From positions 1 to 9,241 of the forward strand of contig JACQHA010000090.1 of NCBI GenBank assembly GCA_016199255.1: a stretch of DNA of 9,241 nt, given 5' to 3'. This document shows, one piece after another, positions 5,887 to 9,241 of this stretch. A program made the position numbers and the translations under genes. The notes below the pieces were generated by a model that was not told where the DNA came from, ran no database searches, and saw nothing but the letters and a program-made list of their open reading frames with translations. How positions within the stretch are numbered: position 1 is the stretch's first letter; each line of letters opens with the position of its first letter. The stretch is from Deinococcus sp. Lineage in GTDB: Bacteria; Deinococcota; Deinococci; JACQHA01.

Positions 5887-7167
5887 ATGGCTATCGACTC
5901 GCGCTACGACGTCAAGCACCCCCAGTACTGGGATGCCCAGGCACTGCATAGTGAGCTGGAGCGGATCTTCGACATCTGCCATGGCTGCCGGCTATGCTTC
6001 AACCTGTGCCCCTCGTTCCCGGCACTGTTCAATTTCGTGGACCAGCGCAATCTGGACGCTCCCCAGCAGGCCCCGCCCGGGGAGTTTGACCAGATGGCGC
6101 GGCAGGTAGTGGACCTGTGCTATCAGTGCAAGCTCTGCTATAACAAGTGCCCCTACACGCCACCCCATGAATTTATGCTGGACTTCCCCCAGCTGATGCT
6201 GCGCGCCAAGGCCCAGAAGCAGCGGCAGCAGGGGATGACCCTAGGTGACCGGGTGCTGGGCAGCCCTGACCTGCTGGGCCAATGGGGCAGCGCCCTGGCG
6301 CCGCTCTCCAACGCGGCTAACCGGTTCCTGCCAGCCAGGGTGATTCTGGAAAAGACTATTGGCATCCACCGCGACCGCAACCTGCCGGAGTTCCATAAGG
6401 AAACCTTTGCCCGCTGGTTCAGCCGGCGCCCTAAAAAACCTGGCAGCAATGGCAGGGTGGCGCTGTTTTACACCTGTTCGGTGAACTATAACGACCCAGA
6501 CGTGGGCAAAGCCTGTGTGGCGGTGCTGGAGCACAACGGCATCGAGGTCATCTGCCCGGAGCAGGAATGCTGTGGCATGCCCTACCTGGACTCGGGCAAC
6601 ATTGGGGAAGCTGCCAAGAGAGCAGAGCGCAACGCCCGGCGCCTGGCGGAGTACGTGCGCTCTGGCTACGATATTGTCTCTCCGGGGCCCAGCTGCAGCC
6701 TGATGCTGAAAGCCGAGGCGCCGCATATTGTGCAGAACCCAGAGGCCGAGCTGGTGGCTGCCCATACCTTTGACCTCTGCCAGTACCTGATGCAGCTCCA
6801 TGGACAGAAAAAGCTCAACACCAGCTTCACCTGGCGGCCAGGAAAAATTGCCTATCACCTGCCCTGCCACTTGAAGCACCAGAACATCGGCCTGAAGTCC
6901 CGCGATTTACTAAGACTCATCCCCGGCGCCGAGGTGGAGCTGATTGACCGCTGCTCGGCCATGGACGGCACCTGGGGGATGAAAACCCAGTATTTCCAGT
7001 TGTCGCAGCAGGTGGCCCAGAAGCTCTATAAAGGCATTGAGCGCAGCGAGCCCCAGCTGGTGGTGTCGGACTGCTCCCTGGCGGGATTGCAGATCATCTA
7101 CGGCACCAAGCGGCCAGTGCTGCATCCAGTCGAGGTACTGGCTAGAGCCTATGGGCTCGCCGTTTGA
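5887..7167 (+). CDS. GlpC/HdrD-like iron-sulfur (CCG-domain) protein of the rubrerythrin-DUF3501 cluster
   Basis: A 426-residue cytoplasmic iron-sulfur protein. Two full [4Fe-4S] motifs lie near the N-terminus: [12 protein letters not shown] (C31, C34, C37, C41) and [12 protein letters not shown] (C78, C81, C84, C88). Two CCG-type modules follow. The first is intact (C197, then C228-C229-G230). The second is altered: C327 is present, but the CCG core reads C356-S-A before MDGTWGMK, and another cysteine is at C396. The layout matches HdrD, GlpC and LutA-type redox proteins, which pass electrons through clusters. Family members annotated as heterodisulfide-reductase-related often accompany rubrerythrin and DUF3501, as here. 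I chose the ATG at 5887 because GGGGAGGGA immediately precedes it; an in-frame ATG at 5836 would place start codons inside the hairpin region. Supplying electrons to rubrerythrin is inferred from context. A true heterodisulfide reductase role is unlikely in isolation. Confidence 0.9.
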   Translation: MAIDSRYDVKHPQYWDAQALHSELERIFDICHGCRLCFNLCPSFPALFNFVDQRNLDAPQQAPPGEFDQMARQVVDLCYQCKLCYNKCPYTPPHEFMLDFPQLMLRAKAQKQRQQGMTLGDRVLGSPDLLGQWGSALAPLSNAANRFLPARVILEKTIGIHRDRNLPEFHKETFARWFSRRPKKPGSNGRVALFYTCSVNYNDPDVGKACVAVLEHNGIEVICPEQECCGMPYLDSGNIGEAAKRAERNARRLAEYVRSGYDIVSPGPSCSLMLKAEAPHIVQNPEAELVAAHTFDLCQYLMQLHGQKKLNTSFTWRPGKIAYHLPCHLKHQNIGLKSRDLLRLIPGAEVELIDRCSAMDGTWGMKTQYFQLSQQVAQKLYKGIERSEPQLVVSDCSLAGLQIIYGTKRPVLHPVEVLARAYGLAV

Positions 7168-7182
7168 GCCTTCGAGGATGTG

Positions 7183-7761
7183 ATGCAGAAGATCAGTCTA
7201 GATGATGTGCGCAGTAATGCAGTGTACGAGCGGGAGCGGGCTGCTTTCCGGCAGAAGATCATTGCCCTGAAGCGGCGGCGGCGCTTAGCGGTAGGGGGCC
7301 GGATTTCCCTGGTGTTTGAGAACCGGGACACGGTGCTCTTCCAGATCCAGGAGATGATGCGGGTTGAGGGACTCACTGACCTGGACTCCATCCGTGCCGA
7401 GGTGGAAGCGTATAACGAGCTGATCCCCGGCGACCGGGAGCTGAGCGCTACGCTGTTTATTGAGCTTCTGGATGCAGCTGAGGTGGAGCCAGTGCTGAAT
7501 AAGCTGGTGGGCATTCACCAGTGCGTGGCGCTGCGCCTGGGGGAGAGGCACGTTATCAAAGCCCAGTTCGCTCCTGGCACCATGACTGAGGAGAAAGTCA
7601 GCGCCGTGCACTACCTGAAGTTCCCCTTCACCCCAGAACAGGTCAAGCTGTTCTGCGCTGGAACCGAACCAGTGTGGCTGGTGGTGGACCATCCTAACTA
7701 CCGCCACCAGCTGCTGCTCAGCCCCGAGGTGCGGCAGGAACTGGCTGGAGACCTGGCGTAG
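7183..7761 (+). CDS. DUF3501 family protein
   Basis: A 192-residue soluble protein with the DUF3501 pattern: an N-terminal Y-E-R-ERAAFR segment, a basic KRRRRLAVGGRISLVFENRD region (about residues 30-50), FQIQEMMRVEGL, and a C-terminal HYLKFPFTPEQ followed by LVVDHPNYRHQ. The family has no known biochemical function. It is recurrently found next to the iron-sulfur protein type encoded just upstream, which points to a shared job. It has no membrane segment. No cysteine cluster is present, so it is unlikely to carry iron-sulfur. The ATG at 7183 is preferred because GAGG at 7174-7177 is five bases upstream; a GTG directly before it at 7180 is possible. It begins 15 bases after the preceding stop and is the last gene of the operon, followed by a terminator hairpin. 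Confidence 0.87.
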   Translation: MQKISLDDVRSNAVYERERAAFRQKIIALKRRRRLAVGGRISLVFENRDTVLFQIQEMMRVEGLTDLDSIRAEVEAYNELIPGDRELSATLFIELLDAAEVEPVLNKLVGIHQCVALRLGERHVIKAQFAPGTMTEEKVSAVHYLKFPFTPEQVKLFCAGTEPVWLVVDHPNYRHQLLLSPEVRQELAGDLA

Positions 7762-7792
7762 AGCAATTCTATAGCAGCCGTAGTTGTGCTGC

Positions 7793-7818
7793 GGGGCACC
7801 GCCGAGCGGCGCCCCTTT
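7793..7818 (+). terminator. intrinsic-type terminator of the perR operon
   Basis: GGGGC/GCCCC outer and CCGC/GCGG inner stems, separated by one A-C mismatch, close on a three-base loop (7793-7815) and are followed by TTT at 7816-7818. It lies 31 bases after the DUF3501 stop, between convergent genes. The T-run is short, so efficiency may be moderate. Confidence 0.65.
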
Positions 7819-7824
7819 GAGGTT

Positions 7825-7843
7825 CAGCCTGCACTGAAGGCTG
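7825..7843 (-). terminator. small hairpin after the PuuD-like gene
   Basis: On the minus strand, CAGCCT and AGGCTG flank a seven-base loop directly after the TAA of the PuuD-like gene. The stem is only six pairs and no T-run follows. It is a weak candidate terminator for that gene. Confidence 0.35.
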
Positions 7844-7844
7844 G

Positions 7845-8426
7845 TTACTTCTGCACGGTGTTGACCACCAGGTAGCCGATGATCGCTGCGATGATCCCGA
7901 AGATGATGATGTAGAGCCAGCCCATGGGGTAGTGGGTGGCACTGCCCATGAACAGCAGCATGGGGAAGGAAAGGACAAAGTTGGTGCGGGAGAAGAGCAG
8001 CGCCGTCTTGCCCCACTGCGGATCTGGCTTCTCGCCCTTCACAGTGGCCCCAATCACTTTCTTCTGGTTGGGCCAGATAAATCCCCAGACGTTAATCAGC
8101 ATGATCAGGCCCAGCAGCATGCCAACGAAGATGGTATTGGCAGCGGGATCGGCGGACTCGGGAGACTCACTAAAACTCAGTACTCGGCCGAACCGCCAGT
8201 AGTTCCAGATAATCAGCACCAGTCCAGCCAGTACCGTCACCCATGCTGCATGCCGGAACCAGGCCAGCGCCCGGGGCAGGAGCTTGGGGACGTGGGCCGG
8301 CCGGTCTTTGGCTTCCACTGTCTTGGTATAGGGCACGTTCACCAGGTTGAAGAAGTACAAGAGCCCGATCCAGATGATCCCAGCGACGAAGTGGATCCAG
8401 CGGAACACAAGAAGCAGAAACTCCAC
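7845..8426 (-). CDS. short PuuD-like membrane protein (urate hydroxylase membrane-domain family)
   Basis: A 193-residue protein with about five membrane helices (roughly residues 4-28, 58-78, 97-118, 148-163 and 169-190). It has motifs of the PuuD/Urate_ox_N family: RWIHFVAGIIWIGLLYFFN near the start, RALAWFRHAAW around residue 58, NVWGFIWPNQKKVIG around 112-126, and LSFPMLLFMGSATHYP around 152-167. H12, H59 and H165 lie in or beside helices and are candidate haem ligands. PuuD oxidises urate and couples it to a C-terminal cytochrome c domain. That domain is missing here, as is part of the membrane domain, so urate oxidation should not be assumed; a haem-binding electron-transfer role is equally possible. 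No purine genes are nearby. The GTG start has an excellent GGAAGGAGG six to seven bases upstream. It appears to be monocistronic. Confidence 0.78.
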   Translation of the reverse strand: MEFLLLVFRWIHFVAGIIWIGLLYFFNLVNVPYTKTVEAKDRPAHVPKLLPRALAWFRHAAWVTVLAGLVLIIWNYWRFGRVLSFSESPESADPAANTIFVGMLLGLIMLINVWGFIWPNQKKVIGATVKGEKPDPQWGKTALLFSRTNFVLSFPMLLFMGSATHYPMGWLYIIIFGIIAAIIGYLVVNTVQK

Positions 8427-8551
8427 AGCTTACCCTCCTTCCAGGTGGTTCTCAATACCACAGAGCACAGGTCGGGGTGGCGCCCCAGCCAGGGTCGGCG
8501 TCAGTGTTTGCAGCTGGGAACAGAGCACCGGTTGCCCAACCCCTCCTCCCC

Positions 8552-8574
8552 GTCCCCTGCCCTGTCCAGGGGAC
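8552..8574. repeat. small inverted repeat
   Basis: GTCCCCT (8552-8558) and AGGGGAC (8568-8574) form a perfect seven-base stem around a nine-base loop, in a C-rich context. It may be a short intergenic palindrome of the dispersed kind. Only one copy is visible in this window. Confidence 0.4.
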
Positions 8575-8640
8575 TCTAGGCATTACGAGACTACATCTTC
8601 CCACCATAGATGCTCTGGTGCAAGTGGGGGCGGCCCAAGA

Positions 8641-8676
8641 GCGGGGCGCAGCGCCAGACCTGGCGCTGCGCCCCGC
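8641..8676 (-). terminator. perfect 16-bp hairpin downstream of RNase Y gene
   Basis: GCGGGGCGCAGCGCCA (8641-8656) and its exact complement (8661-8676) flank a GACC loop. The stem begins 15 bases after the RNase Y stop codon on the minus strand. No T-run follows on either strand, so it would be a U-less terminator or a 3'-end stabiliser. It could also serve the opposite strand, since it is symmetric. Confidence 0.65.
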
Positions 8677-8691
8677 CACGAATGAAAACAG

Positions 8692-9241
8692 CTACTTGGC
8701 TGCCGGGGTGGCCTCGGCTCCCTTGACCAGCTGCACTACTACCTCTGGGCCCAGTGCCAGTTCCGCCAGGCTGCGCCGGGGGTAGAGCAAACGGCCATTG
8801 CCGTTGCGGCCCTTATTAGGCGGCTCTTCTCCGGTTGCGCCCCACTGGGCTGCCTGGGCGGTGGCGATGAGGCTCCGCACCACCGTCACTTGGACCTGGC
8901 CGGGATAGTGCACCTCGGCCTCGACTTTCTGGGCAATTTGCCTGGCCAGCTCGGCGCAGGCGGTGTCGTCAGCCCGGCTGGGGTTCACAAACACCTGCAG
9001 GTTCCGGCCGCCGTCAATGGCGTGTACCTCCTGCACCGCCGGGAACGAGGCGGCCGCTGCTTCCAGGGCGCGCAGCCGCTCCATGTACAGGTCTGAAGTC
9101 TCACGCCGGGCGCCGGGGCGGGCGGCGGAGATGGCGTCGGCCGCTTCCACGATCCAGGGGAAGAGGGTCGCGGACTTCTCCAGCTCGTGGTGATGCACGA
9201 TGGTGTCCATCACCTCCTCTGGCTCGCCAAAGCGGCGGGCC
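8692..9241 (-). CDS. rny: ribonuclease Y, C-terminal part (cut by right edge)
   Basis: About 182 residues are visible. They open with ARRFGEPEEVMDTIVHHHE, the end of the HD domain, then EAADAISAARPGARRETSDLY. Next comes the conserved C-terminal domain with YMERLRALEA, GGRNLQVFVNP, LARQIAQKVEAEVHYPGQVQVTVVR. This is the order seen in RNase Y, the membrane-anchored endonuclease that starts mRNA decay. The N-terminal anchor, coiled coil, KH domain and HD catalytic residues lie beyond the window. Two things are odd. The usual DVE after the HH is replaced by ELEKSATLFP. The protein also does not end shortly after VTVIRETRA as in Bacillus: it runs on for about 50 residues rich in G, N, P and basic residues, then a hydrophobic LAELALGPEVVVQLVKG segment. 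A frame-preserving extension is visible, not a frameshift. Start codons near 9213 are internal methionine/valine codons, not the true start. Confidence 0.88.
   Translation of the reverse strand, partial: ARRFGEPEEVMDTIVHHHELEKSATLFPWIVEAADAISAARPGARRETSDLYMERLRALEAAAASFPAVQEVHAIDGGRNLQVFVNPSRADDTACAELARQIAQKVEAEVHYPGQVQVTVVRSLIATAQAAQWGATGEEPPNKGRNGNGRLLYPRRSLAELALGPEVVVQLVKGAEATPAAK

Larger units (their letters stand above)
8427..8691. other. intergenic region without a gene
   Basis: About 265 bases separate the PuuD-like gene from the RNase Y gene. The region holds the PuuD-like ribosome binding site, a small hairpin at 8552-8574 and a large one at 8641-8676. I see no credible coding frame or RNA gene. 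Open frames here lack ribosome binding sites and recognisable protein sequence. A promoter for the PuuD-like gene should be present, but no consensus boxes are obvious. Confidence 0.6.

Noticed and set aside
5887..7167. Anaerobic glycerol-3-phosphate dehydrogenase subunit C (glpC) or HdrD as a specific name
   Set aside because: No glpA/glpB or Hdr partners are present, and the second CCG motif is altered. The rubrerythrin/DUF3501 context fits a different subfamily.
7149..7514. Minus-strand open frames over the DUF3501 gene (also 7285-8016)
   Set aside because: They are antisense to a well-supported gene, have low-complexity Ser/Arg- or His-rich translations, and show no family resemblance. 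They are open only because of high GC.
8347..8785. Plus-strand open frames across the 8427-8691 gap
   Set aside because: They run antisense into the PuuD-like and RNase Y genes, lack ribosome binding sites, and have no recognisable protein sequence.
1..9241. CRISPR arrays, tRNA/rRNA, insertion sequences or prophage genes
   Set aside because: I saw no regularly spaced repeats, cloverleaf sequences, transposase motifs or terminal inverted repeats. The window reads as ordinary chromosome.

Overview
The window is GC-rich, densely coded bacterial chromosome. It carries nine protein genes in four transcription blocks; two of the genes run off the window edges. Nothing in it looks mobile: there are no transposases, CRISPR arrays, tRNAs or rRNAs. 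RNase Y, a PerR-type Fur protein, a UbiA enzyme of the decaprenyl-phosphate phosphoribosyltransferase type, and frequent GTG starts suggest a GC-rich, non-enteric lineage. A Chloroflexota (Dehalococcoidia-like) origin is my best guess, but it is low-confidence inference.

Block 1 (positions 1 to about 4900, minus strand) is a tightly spaced five-gene envelope or lipid-linked glycan operon. In transcription order it encodes a multi-membrane PMT/ArnT-like glycosyltransferase, an AglD/MprF-type (UPF0104) membrane protein, a UbiA-family polyprenyl-phosphate phosphoribosyltransferase-like enzyme, a DUF362 protein, and the N-terminus of a second PMT-like glycosyltransferase cut by the left edge. Together they suggest synthesis of a polyprenyl-phosphate-linked sugar and its use by polyprenyl-dependent glycosyltransferases.

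Block 2 (4912 to 7818, plus strand) is the clearest functional unit: perR, a rubrerythrin without a rubredoxin domain, a GlpC/HdrD-like iron-sulfur protein, and a DUF3501 protein. It starts with a near-consensus sigma-70 promoter (TTGACA, 17 bp, TATAGT). A perfect 8-3-8 palindrome lies over the predicted transcription start, a good candidate PerR operator. The PerR has all five regulatory metal ligands and four structural zinc cysteines. A strong hairpin separates rubrerythrin from the iron-sulfur gene, and a terminator hairpin closes the block. The likely role is peroxide defence, with the iron-sulfur protein and DUF3501 protein as candidate electron-transfer partners of the rubrerythrin.

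Block 3 (7845 to 8426, minus strand) is a single short membrane protein related to the membrane domain of urate hydroxylase PuuD, without the cytochrome c domain. It converges on block 2.

Block 4 (8692 to the right edge, minus strand) is the C-terminal part of RNase Y. It has an unusual C-terminal extension, and its stop codon is followed by a perfect 16-bp hairpin. The roughly 265-base gap at 8427-8691 holds this hairpin, a smaller one and the PuuD-like leader; I see no gene in it.
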